From UBA2988 sp965237965 (GTDB lineage: Bacteria; Gemmatimonadota; Gemmatimonadetes; Longimicrobiales; Gaopeijiaceae), in assembly GCA_965237965.1 (NCBI GenBank), contig CBDEGT010000002.1:806001-870000 (forward strand): 64,000 bases of DNA, given 5' to 3'. Both the position numbers and the translations under genes were made by a program. This document shows positions 42,853 to 51,250 of the stretch, piece by piece (the stretch's first letter is position 1; the number at the start of each line of letters is the position of its first letter). The notes below the pieces were generated by a model. That model saw only the letters and a list, made by a program, of their open reading frames with translations, was not told where the DNA came from and did no database searches.

Positions 42853-44451
42853 TCAACTCCACGGTTCCTCCTCGCCCCAGCCGCCTCCGCCCGGTGTGCG
42901 TACGCTCACGACGTCGCCCGGCCGCGCATCGAAACTGACCTTCCCCGGGAGGCCCTGCTCGCGCCCGTCGCGGATCAGGGCATTCTTCCCTTGCGCTCCC
43001 GCGGCACCGCCTCGTGCCCCCGCCGGCCCGGCGTTCCTGCGCTCCGAGAGCAGCGTCACACGTGCTGGAGCGAGCAGCATGAGGTCGCGCCGGAGGCCGT
43101 CGCCTCCGCGATGTATTCCTGCGCCCCCACTTCCCCGTCGGATTGCGTATGCAATCACCCTGAACGGGTAGGCGTGCTCGAGCGCCTCGATGGGCGTGTT
43201 GAGCGAGTTTGACATGTGCACGTGCACTCCCGACAGGCCTGCCCCTGCGGGTCCCGCTCCCATCCCTCCTCCAACCGTTTCGTAGTATGCGAACATGTCG
43301 TTCGTCCTAGGGTCGCGACCTCCGACCGTGATGTTGTTCATCGTTCCCTGAGAGAGCGCTGGTACCATATTTGGAAGCGCGTGGCCGAAAGCCTGGAAGA
43401 GCACGTCGGTGATGCGCTGACTTGTTTCCACGTTTCCCGCGGCTACGCTGGCCGGCTCGCGAGCGTTCACAACACTTGCCTCCGGTAGCCGTAGCTCGAT
43501 CGCACTCATCGAGCCGCCGCCCGCCGGAAGCGCCTCCTCGATGAGCGCCTCGACTAAGCACCGCACCACGTAGCGAACTGCGGAGTTGGTGATGGCCGCG
43601 ACCGCGTTGACGCCTCCCGCTACCTGGGGTGCGCTACCCGAGAAGTCTATCGCCAAGCGTTCGCGCGATACGAAAAGCGCCACCCGGATCGGCACCGGCC
43701 CGCTCCCGAAGCCGTCGTCTTCTAGGGCGTCCTCAGCCCGGTACTCGCCTGGGGGAATGCGTTCGATACCGGACGCGACCAGGCGGTCGGCGTACGCGAT
43801 CAGCGCCTCCATCGCGCCGAGCACGGCGTTCCGTCCGCGCCGCTCGACAAGCTCGAGCAGGCGGCCGCGCCCCGCGTGCAGGGCGGCGAGTTGTGCGTCC
43901 AGGTCGCCGGCGCGCTCCTCCGGTGTGCGGACGTTAGCGAGCAGGAGCCGCCACAGATCCGGGTCACGTTTCCCCTCTCGGAGCAGACGGATCGGCGGAA
44001 TCCTCAGTCCCTCCTCGTAGATTTCGCGGGCCAGGGGCATGGAGCCCGGGGTTGCACCTCCCACGTCCGCGTGATGCGCGCGGGCGGCGACGTATCCGAG
44101 CCGTCGGCCGGTGGACGGCTCGCGGACAGCTTGGATCGCCGTCAGATCCGGCAGGTGGGTACCGCCACAGAAGGGGTCGTTCACTACTGCCACATCGCCC
44201 TCGGCCAGTTCGCCCAGGACGTCGAGAGCCGCGCGCACGCTCATCGGCATCGCACCGAGGTGGACAGGCATGTGATCGCCGACCGCCACCGCCGTTCCAT
44301 GCGGGTCGAACAGGGCGCAGGAGTAGTCCCTCCGCTCCTTGATGTTGGGCGAGAACGCGGCGCGTCGGAGGGCTCCGCCCATCTCCTCAGCCAGGGCCGT
44401 GAACAGATGGCGGAAGACCTCCACGTCCACCGCCGCGCTGACGTCGCTCAT
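42853..44451 (-). CDS. Hydantoinase B/oxoprolinase family protein (HyuB)
   Basis: The 532-residue protein is a full-length HyuB: EVFRHLFTALAEEMGGALRR, VVNDPFCGGTHLPD, ITNSAVRYVVRCL and GTMNNITVGG all match. In characterised systems HyuA and HyuB form the ATP-dependent hydantoinase or 5-oxoprolinase/acetophenone carboxylase-type complex. A hyuA gene normally lies directly upstream, but here the upstream neighbour is an unrelated plus-strand gene, so this subunit stands alone. Its partner may be elsewhere or fused. Confidence 0.9.
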   Translation of the reverse strand: MSDVSAAVDVEVFRHLFTALAEEMGGALRRAAFSPNIKERRDYSCALFDPHGTAVAVGDHMPVHLGAMPMSVRAALDVLGELAEGDVAVVNDPFCGGTHLPDLTAIQAVREPSTGRRLGYVAARAHHADVGGATPGSMPLAREIYEEGLRIPPIRLLREGKRDPDLWRLLLANVRTPEERAGDLDAQLAALHAGRGRLLELVERRGRNAVLGAMEALIAYADRLVASGIERIPPGEYRAEDALEDDGFGSGPVPIRVALFVSRERLAIDFSGSAPQVAGGVNAVAAITNSAVRYVVRCLVEALIEEALPAGGGSMSAIELRLPEASVVNAREPASVAAGNVETSQRITDVLFQAFGHALPNMVPALSQGTMNNITVGGRDPRTNDMFAYYETVGGGMGAGPAGAGLSGVHVHMSNSLNTPIEALEHAYPFRVIAYAIRRGSGGAGIHRGGDGLRRDLMLLAPARVTLLSERRNAGPAGARGGAAGAQGKNALIRDGREQGLPGKVSFDARPGDVVSVRTPGGGGWGEEEPWS

Positions 44452-44535
44452 GGCCTGCGCCGCGTAGTGATCAACTGGGTGACACGGCGGTTCTCCGCTC
44501 TTCCGGGTTCGGTTATCATTACTGTCTTGATAGTT

Positions 44536-44576
44536 CGCTCATGGTCGGACGCGCCGTGCGCGGCGCGCTCATGGTC
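44536..44576 (+). promoter_or_regulatory. Hairpin flanked by 11-bp direct repeats upstream of a small gene
   Basis: The direct repeat CGCTCATGGTC occurs at 44536-44546 and 44566-44576, exactly 30 bp apart. Between the copies is the hairpin CGCGCCG-TGCG-CGGCGCG (44550-44567). This lies just before the AAGAGGAGGGGG ribosome-binding site of the 44598 gene, so it could be an operator or an RNA element. Confidence 0.45.
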
Positions 44577-44597
44577 CCATAAGAGGAGGGGGTAATC

Positions 44598-44858
44598 GTG
44601 CCCAACGCGATGCTCAGAGATCGAGCGCGGGACGAGTTGTTCAGCCACATCAACCGCTGCGGGGTTCTCCAGGCAAGTCCCGAGGATCAGGAGCAGTGGA
44701 TGAACGAGACCATCGAATACATCGGGGAGCGCTATCCTGACCTGACCAACGCGGATCTGCGGGACCTGCGTGGGATTGGGGTCCGCTTCTGCAAGCCGGC
44801 GATCGCGCGCGGCGCCGACAATACCCTGGAGGAGGAAGAGGACGCAAACGCCGCCTGA
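44598..44858 (+). CDS. Small hypothetical protein
   Basis: The 86-residue acidic protein is probably all-helical (LFSHINRCGVLQ, EDQEQWMNETIEYIGERYPD). It has one Cys in each half and an acidic end (LEEEEDANAA). I do not recognise it. The strong ribosome-binding site (AAGAGGAGGGGG) seven bases before the GTG supports it being a real gene. An unusual hairpin with direct repeats lies upstream. Confidence 0.65.
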   Translation: MPNAMLRDRARDELFSHINRCGVLQASPEDQEQWMNETIEYIGERYPDLTNADLRDLRGIGVRFCKPAIARGADNTLEEEEDANAA

Positions 44859-45068
44859 CCCCCTTTTCCGGGGTCGAGGCAACGCCGCAGCGTCGTGAGG
44901 AAGCGCCGGCGAGGATGGGGCGGGGGCCTGATCGGGGCTGCCGGTCCCTTATTTTTTTCCACTCCCCGGGCCGGCGTCCGTTGTGCTGGCGGGCACCGGG
45001 AGTCGCCCCTATACTGTCGCCCCGTTGTCGCCCCGCCCACTAGATGCCCACTCGCAGGCCATGACCCA

Positions 45069-46076
45069 ATGAGCCCTTCCGCGAAGAGGGCGGGCAAGAA
45101 GGTCGGTTCGGCGCGGAAACGGAAGGCACCCGCCCGGAAGTCCAAGCCGAAAAAGGCATCTGCCCGGAAGCCCAAGGCCAGGAAAGCCTCCGCTCGCAAG
45201 CCCAGGGCCAGGAAAGCCTCCGCTCGCAAGCCCAAGGCCAGGAAAGCCGCCGCTCGCAAGCCCAGGGCCAGGAAAGCCGCCGCTCGCAAGCCCAGGGCCA
45301 GGAAAGCCGCCGCTCCCAAGCCCAGGGCCAGGAAAGCCGCCGCTCCCAAGCCCAGGGCCAGGAAAGCCGCGGCTCCCAAGCCCAGGGCCAGGAAAGCCGC
45401 CGCTCGCAAGCCCAAGGCCAGGAAAGCCGCCGCTCCCAAGCCCAAGGCCAGGAAAGCCCCCCGAAAAGGACCGAGCAGCTCGTCCGAGAAGAGCAAGCCG
45501 ACCAAGCCACGCGCGCGCGCGACCGGGGCGGGAGCCAAGCCGCGTGCCGAAGCCCGGACTCCGTCCCGGTCCGCGCGGCACCAGGGACCGCAGGTCGGCA
45601 GGGCGCCGTCGCTGCCCGTCGAGCCGATACGGAACGAGGCTACCTCAGGCCGGCCGACCGTCGCGCCGTCGGGTCGATCGGCTGGGCCGCCGCCCGAGTC
45701 CCGTCCGGTGCCCAGGGCGGAGGAGACGCCCGAGCCGCATTGGGACACGATTCCGCTTCCCGACTCGAAGGCCCAGCTCAAGCGGTACTATCACGGCGCG
45801 CAGATGCCGTCTCCAATGGGTGGGTTCCTCGAGCCTCTACGCGTGCGCTCCGAGGACGGCGGCGTCGGTACCGTGATCCTGGAATGCAGCGCCTCCTCGC
45901 TGCGCTTCGCCCTCACCATCCCGGGCCCCACCCGCGGGGAAAAGTCGGCAATCAAGCGGAAACAAGAAGCGCGGGAAGATCCGAACTGCCCCCGACACGA
46001 TCCGCAGCAGCGGCTCAATCGGGTGGGACAATATCTGGTATGTCCGCTGTGCGGGGTGCGCTATGGGCGGGTGTAG
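45069..46076 (+). CDS. Lys-rich tandem-repeat protein with C-terminal zinc-ribbon domain
   Basis: The 335-residue protein starts with a basic region (about 1-135) of tandem KPKARKAAAR decapeptides, as in histone-H1-like proteins. A proline-rich linker and a C-terminal domain (about 225-335) follow. The last domain has LKRYYHGAQMPSPMGGFLEP, a beta region, then CPRH and a CPLCGVRYG pair that could bind zinc. Reading from ATG 45069, the upstream part of the frame looks non-coding. A nucleic-acid-binding role is plausible from the tail; the C-terminal domain is unknown. Compare the tail protein at 1482. Confidence 0.75.
   Translation: MSPSAKRAGKKVGSARKRKAPARKSKPKKASARKPKARKASARKPRARKASARKPKARKAAARKPRARKAAARKPRARKAAAPKPRARKAAAPKPRARKAAAPKPRARKAAARKPKARKAAAPKPKARKAPRKGPSSSSEKSKPTKPRARATGAGAKPRAEARTPSRSARHQGPQVGRAPSLPVEPIRNEATSGRPTVAPSGRSAGPPPESRPVPRAEETPEPHWDTIPLPDSKAQLKRYYHGAQMPSPMGGFLEPLRVRSEDGGVGTVILECSASSLRFALTIPGPTRGEKSAIKRKQEAREDPNCPRHDPQQRLNRVGQYLVCPLCGVRYGRV
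45171..45460 (+). repeat. 30-bp in-frame tandem repeat, about 10 copies
   Basis: The unit GGAAAGCCGCCGCTCGCAAG plus CCCAGGGCCA repeats with an exact 30-bp period, with GGAAAGCC at 45181, 45211 and so on to 45451. Each unit encodes ten residues, so gain or loss of units keeps the frame. Only a few positions vary (AAG/AGG, CGC/CCC). Confidence 0.9.
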
Positions 46077-46171
46077 CGTTCCCTGACGAGGGTGGAATCC
46101 CGACGAGTGTCGCGTTAAGTTCGAAACGATCCCCAACATCACCGACCGACCCTCCCCGGAGGCTCCCCTCG

Positions 46172-47275
46172 ATGCCAGAGAGGTTCCTCAGCTCAGAGGA
46201 ATACGACGAGCACGCGCACAAGCTCTACAATGACGGCGACTACGATGGGGCCCTCGAGATGCTCGAAGAGGGCCTTTCGCTTTACCCAAACGCCGTCGAA
46301 CTGTACGTGGGTCTAGGGTATGCGCGACTTGCGCGCGAGGAGTTCGCCTGGGCACGGCAGGCATACGAGAGCGCGCTCGTGCTCGACCCGGCCCACGAGG
46401 ACGGGCTTGTCGGATTGGGCGAGACGTTGCTCCGGCTGGGCGATCGTGAGCAGGCGCTCCGTCTCTTCGACCGAGTCGCCGACATGGGCTACGACGACGA
46501 CGTCGACCTGATGCTGACGATGGGGCGAGCGCTGTACCGCGAGGGTCTGTACGCGGAGTGTCGCGACGTGTTCGCGAAGGCGTCCGCGGCCCGACCCGAC
46601 AGCGCCGAGGCAGCCGCCTCGCTTGGATACGCGCTGCACCGGTTGGGAGATGAGGTGGGGGCGGGCAGGCAGATCCGGCGATCGCTCCGGCTGAATCCGG
46701 ACCTGCACGAGGCTCGCATCTACCTGGGCCATCTCTTGTACGACAGAGGCAATTGGGAGGGAGCGCTCCGGGAGTTCGAGCGCGTGCCGCCGATGGACCA
46801 CTGGGATTCGCTCGCGGTGTGGAGGATGATCGAGCTAAAACGCGCTCTCTGGCAGATGGACGAGGGCGACGCACGACTGGGGCCCTGGAACGCGCGCCTC
46901 GGTGAACTCGAAGCGGTCTCCGATCCGCTGGACCGGCTACTCGCCGAGGTCGAGACGCGCTTTAACGGAGGACCGACGCACCAGGTCTACGATCCAAGTC
47001 AGCTCGAGTTGTTCGATCGCGGGCAAGGGACCGGCGACGAAGCGCTTCATCAGGTGCGTCTGCCGGACGGCTACGTCTTCCGGGGAACGTGGCCGGAGAT
47101 CGTTCGTCAGATGCGCGACGACGCCGGCTTCAATCACGAAACCCTCGCACACTACATGCGTCGGCTCGCAGAACGCTGGCACGAGGAGCGCGGGGTAGAG
47201 ATCCCGTTTCAGGATCCCGAGACCTTCATTCAGGCCGCCATCCGCGAGCGGCTCATCACGCTTGAGGATGACTAG
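46172..47275 (+). CDS. Tetratricopeptide-repeat protein
   Basis: The 367-residue protein has about five to six TPR units between residues 8 and 225, such as HKLYNDGDYDGALEMLEEGL, GYARLAREEFAWARQAYESA and LGHLLYDRGNWEGALREFER. A C-terminal region (about 270-367) of unknown type contains LPDGYVFRGTWPEIVRQM. No signal peptide. TPR domains mediate protein contacts; the partner is unknown. ATG 46172 is chosen because the longer open frame overlaps the previous gene. The next gene follows by 3 bp. Confidence 0.85.
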   Translation: MPERFLSSEEYDEHAHKLYNDGDYDGALEMLEEGLSLYPNAVELYVGLGYARLAREEFAWARQAYESALVLDPAHEDGLVGLGETLLRLGDREQALRLFDRVADMGYDDDVDLMLTMGRALYREGLYAECRDVFAKASAARPDSAEAAASLGYALHRLGDEVGAGRQIRRSLRLNPDLHEARIYLGHLLYDRGNWEGALREFERVPPMDHWDSLAVWRMIELKRALWQMDEGDARLGPWNARLGELEAVSDPLDRLLAEVETRFNGGPTHQVYDPSQLELFDRGQGTGDEALHQVRLPDGYVFRGTWPEIVRQMRDDAGFNHETLAHYMRRLAERWHEERGVEIPFQDPETFIQAAIRERLITLEDD

Positions 47276-47278
47276 CGC

Positions 47279-47998
47279 ATGGAGACCGCCACGCTCGATC
47301 CACTCGCTCGCTTCCATCGCACGCTGGTGGAAGAGATCGCGCGCACACGTCCGATCTACCTCAGCGAGCCTTTCACCGTCGCCGAGATCTATCAGAACCT
47401 GGTCCCCTACCGTACCCATCGGGATCGGATCGGCGTGCAGATGAACGGAGATTACGAGGACGTCCTGCTCCGCCTGTTGGCCGGCGAGGGCGAGTATCTC
47501 GTGCTCGAGTCCGTGCATGCGAAGCGCGAGATCGAGCAGGAGCTCCGCTCCTCCAATCCCAACACCGGGCTCTACCGGGAGTACGCGGCCGTGGACGTGC
47601 GGCTGAATCAGACGCGTATGCCGACCGATCTGCCCGAGCCCGTTTCTATGCCTGATTCCGCTCCCGCGAACGGTGCACCGACGGCCGTGACGGGGCAAGC
47701 AGACTCGGCAGCGCCTACCCCTCCGTCCGGGATTGTCGTGAGCGAGCCGGAAGTCGAGCTCCCGCCGGTGGCCGCAGACGGCGAGGGCTTGGCGACGGAG
47801 TCCAGCGGGGGGGATGCGACCTCGCCCTCACGCTGTCTGTGGTGCCGTGAGCCGTTGCCCAACTGCGATACGCTCAACTACTGCCCTTGCTGTGGTGCCG
47901 ACCTCCACAAGGCACCCTGCCCGAACTGCGGCGAGGAGCTGGAGATGGGCTGGCGGTTCTGCGTGGCGTGCGGCACGGCGGTCGACGAGCAGCAGTGA
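47279..47998 (+). CDS. Protein with C-terminal double zinc ribbon
   Basis: The 239-residue protein has an N-terminal helical domain (about 1-115, with TVAEIYQNLVPYRTHRDRIG), a flexible Pro/Ala/Ser linker (about 115-180) and a C-terminal double zinc ribbon. The four cysteine pairs there are CLWC, CPCC, CPNC and CVAC. No exact family for the N-terminal part. It is 3 bp downstream of the TPR gene and probably acts with it. Confidence 0.75.
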   Translation: METATLDPLARFHRTLVEEIARTRPIYLSEPFTVAEIYQNLVPYRTHRDRIGVQMNGDYEDVLLRLLAGEGEYLVLESVHAKREIEQELRSSNPNTGLYREYAAVDVRLNQTRMPTDLPEPVSMPDSAPANGAPTAVTGQADSAAPTPPSGIVVSEPEVELPPVAADGEGLATESSGGDATSPSRCLWCREPLPNCDTLNYCPCCGADLHKAPCPNCGEELEMGWRFCVACGTAVDEQQ

Positions 47999-48060
47999 GC
48001 TTCGCCCGGTGCTCCGCACCGGGTTTCTCCTCGATCCCGCTCATCCCGCGCAGCCTGCTG

Positions 48061-48525
48061 ATGCATAGGTCCCCCGTGGCGCTCCTGCTCCCGCCGCTGT
48101 TGGCGATCGTCGTATCGGGATGTTGGAGTGCCGAGAACGAGCTTCGCCCGGACGTCCTGCTGCGAGATTCTCTGGGTCTGGGCGAAGACGACCGGGTGCA
48201 CCGGGTCGGTCTCGGGAGCGAGGACAACCACGAACGAGTCGAGCCGGTCCAGGTCACGGTCCGGCCCGGCGACTACGTGGAGTTCGTCACGCAGGACCAG
48301 CGTGTGCACGCAGTCGCCTTCCTGCTCGACAGCCTTACGGAACCAGCCGCTGCGTTTCTACGCGACTCCGGCCAGGAGGGCAGTCCTCCTATGGTGGACG
48401 CCGGGACGCGGTTCGTGGTGAGCTTCGCCCGGGCGCCGCTCGGCGTCTACCTGTTCGTAGTGAGCGGAAACGGGGAGTCCGGGCGCGGCGCAGTTGTGGT
48501 CGCGGGGGACGATTCGCAGGGGTGA
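48061..48525 (+). CDS. Cupredoxin-like lipoprotein
   Basis: The 154-residue product has a lipoprotein signal (ALLLPPLLAIVVSGC). A beta-rich body follows with the cupredoxin-like stretch VTVRPGDYVEFVTQDQRVHA and a closing GVYLFVVSGNG. One His is in the usual first ligand position, but no Cys-His-Met copper cluster is seen at the end, so copper binding is doubtful. It should sit on the periplasmic side of a membrane. Start ATG 48061. Confidence 0.6.
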   Translation: MHRSPVALLLPPLLAIVVSGCWSAENELRPDVLLRDSLGLGEDDRVHRVGLGSEDNHERVEPVQVTVRPGDYVEFVTQDQRVHAVAFLLDSLTEPAAAFLRDSGQEGSPPMVDAGTRFVVSFARAPLGVYLFVVSGNGESGRGAVVVAGDDSQG

Positions 48526-48669
48526 ATTGCTGGCGGTCGCTATGCGCAGGCCGGGACGCGGGCTCCGCGCGACCGTAGGGTTCACGTTTCCCGACCGGAG
48601 TGTCTTCCCTACCCTTGTTTGCGTCCCCCGGCCCAAACCATCTCTGCCATCCCCGGAGGAGGGTGTTCC

Positions 48670-51235
48670 ATGTACGCGCCCACTACGTGTTCCACGGCTG
48701 CCGTGCTACGACCGCTGCGTGCCTGTCTCCCGGCATACGTCCTGATTCTCCTCGTGTCCGCCCAGCCGGCCACAGCCCAGGAAGGTGCTACGCTTCCTAC
48801 GATCGCCGAGAAGACTGCGGGCACCCTCGCGATGCCGGGGCTCTTCACGCTCTATTGGAACGATGCCGCCGGCCTGCTCCTCTGGGAGATCGATGAGCTG
48901 GACGGCGAGTTCCTGTACCAGATCTCGATGGGGTCGGGGCTGGGGAGTAATCCGATCGGGATCGACCGTGGACAGCTACGTGGCACGCATGTGCTCAGGC
49001 CGATGCGGGTCGGGCCGCGCCTCCTCCTCGTCGAGCCCAACTACCGCTTCGTCGCAAGCAGCGAGAACCCCGCCGAAGCCGCGGCCGTACGTGACGCCTT
49101 CGCGCCTTCCGTCCACTGGGGCTTCGACATCGTTGCCGAGACCGGCGAGCGGGTTCTCGTGGACGCGACTCCGTTCTTCCTGCGTGACGCTCGTGGAGTC
49201 GTTGAACAGATCGCCAGGAGTGGGCAGGGGCGCTTTCAGCTCGAGCTCAGCCGGAGCGCGATCTGGCTACCGAACACCAAGTCCTTTCCCGAGAATACCG
49301 AAGTCGAAGCGCTGCTCACGTTCACGAGTGCCGAGCCGGGCGGGCTGGTGGAGGGGGTGGCTGCCGACGGGGGCGCAGTCACGCTGCGGCAGCACCATTC
49401 CTTCAGAAAGCTCCCCGGCCCGGGCTACCGGACGCGCCTCGCCGATCCCCGTATCGGGGTCAACGGTCCTGATATCTTCGACTACGCGACCCCCGATCGA
49501 CGGGGACGCGAAGATCCGCCTCGCGGCCCGTCACCGGCTCCAGAAACGGAACCCGGGAGCGACGCGGTCCGAGCCGATCGAGCCGATCGTCTACTATGTC
49601 GACCCCGGTACGCCGGAGCCGATCCGGAGCGCGCTGATCGAAGGCGCGGGATGGTGGAACCGGGCCTTCGAGGCTGCGGGATTCATCGATGCGTTCCAGG
49701 TAAGCGTGTTGCCGGACACCGTCGACCCACAGGACATCCGCTACAACGTGATCCACTGGATACACCGGCGGACACGCGGATACTCGTACGGGAACTCGGT
49801 GGTCGACCCCAGGACCGGTGAGATCATCCGGGGAGTGGTGAATCTGGGGAGTCTCCGTCTTCGCCAGGATTACTTGCTCGGCCGGGGGTTGGTGGCGCCT
49901 TTCCCAGCCGGGATTCTGTCGGACGAAAGCCTGGGTCTGTCCGAGTCGACCGGGTCCTGGGACTCGTGCGACCTCTCGGCCGCACCGGACTTCGGGTACC
50001 TGGCGCAGATCGCTCAGGGGTCGGACGCCGTCGAGATGGCGCTGGCGCGTGTACGCCAGCTCGCCGCGCACGAGGTCGGGCACACGCTGGGCTTCCCGCA
50101 CAATTACATCGCGAGTTCGTACGGGCGCGAAAGCGTTATGGACTATCCGGCACCGCTCGTCGAGATCCGGTCCGACGGTACCCTCGACCTCTCCAACGCT
50201 TACCTGCGTCGCATCGGTGCATACGACGAGCTATCCGTGAACTGGCTGTATCGAGAGTTCCCGGATGAGGCGGACGAGGCGAGAGCGCTCGAGGGGATCG
50301 TGCTTCAGGGGCTGGCGGACGGGCTCCGCTACATGGGGCATACCAACAACAACTTCGTCGGGGCGGGCCACCAATACGCCAGCGTCTGGGACAACGGTAC
50401 CAACTTGGTGGACCACCTCAGGGTGGAGTTCCGCGTCCGAGAGATCGGGCTGGAACGCTTCGGAACCGACGTGATCCGACCAGGTGAGCCGCTGTCACGG
50501 CTCGAGTACGTGCTTCTGCCGCTGTACATGCATCACCGCTTCCAGCTCCGTTCGGCGGTGGAAAGCCTCGGTGGAGCAGACTACCGGAACGCGGTCAAGG
50601 GCGACGGCCAGGTGCCGTTCACGATCGTCCCCGGGGAAGAGCAGCGGGATGCGCTCGAGGCGGTGCTCTCGACCCTTACGGTCGACTTCCTTGCGCTGCC
50701 CGAACGCATCGTCACACTGATCCCACCGCCCGCGGACCGACACTACGATGGTGAGCCTTTTCCGGCTCATACCGAGCGACTTTTCGACCCGATCGGCGCC
50801 GCGGAGGCGGCAGCCGGCTTCAGCGTTGGGGAGATCTTGGAGCCCAGACGCATGGCGCGTCTGGTGGTGTTCGGGAGCATGGGGGACTACCCAAGCCTCG
50901 AGCAGGTGACGGACCGGCTGATCGAGGTGACCTGGGGGGCTCGCACGGAGTCGAATCGTTACCGACAGCTCGTGCTGCACGTGATCCAGCGGGCTGTGGT
51001 CGACCGGATGATGCAGCAAGCGGCCGTGGCGGAGGGCCCCGCCGAGGTGCGGGCCGTGCTCTCGGATCGACTGGACCGCCTCGCATCCACCCTTGAGGCG
51101 GACGCAACGAGGACGCCGCACGAGAGGCTCGTCGCTGCGGATATCCGTCGCTGGCAGGTCCGCAGCGAGGACACGGCTCCCGTTCCCGGGCTGCAGATGC
51201 CGGCCGGCGATCCGATAGGGAGCCCGCTCGGGTAG
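48670..51235 (+). CDS. Secreted zinc-dependent metalloprotease of DUF5117/DUF5118 type (apparent 1-bp frameshift)
   Basis: About 854 residues if the frame is restored. It has a signal peptide (LPAYVLILLVSAQPATAQ), the N-terminal domain GLFTLYWNDAAGLLLWEID, a middle EPIVYYVDPGTPEPIR, then the zinc site LAAHEVGHTLGFPHN and a C-terminal helical domain. The first frame fails after DIFDYATP and the second picks up with DGDAKIRLAARHRL. The shift coincides with five C at 49490-49494; four would restore the family sequence. Such enzymes are common in Bacteroidota and related groups and cleave unknown extracellular proteins. ATG 48670 follows GGAGGAGGG. Confidence 0.8.
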
Positions 51236-51250
51236 CACCGTGGGCCGGGC

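Noticed and set aside
45171..45460. Regular 30-bp repeat that could be mistaken for a CRISPR array
   Set aside because: Units are contiguous without spacers and encode Lys-rich protein in frame.
45009..45581. Minus-strand Gly/Phe-Pro repeat frames opposite the Lys-rich gene
   Set aside because: They are antisense readings of the tandem repeat. The plus frame has the start site and the zinc-ribbon domain.
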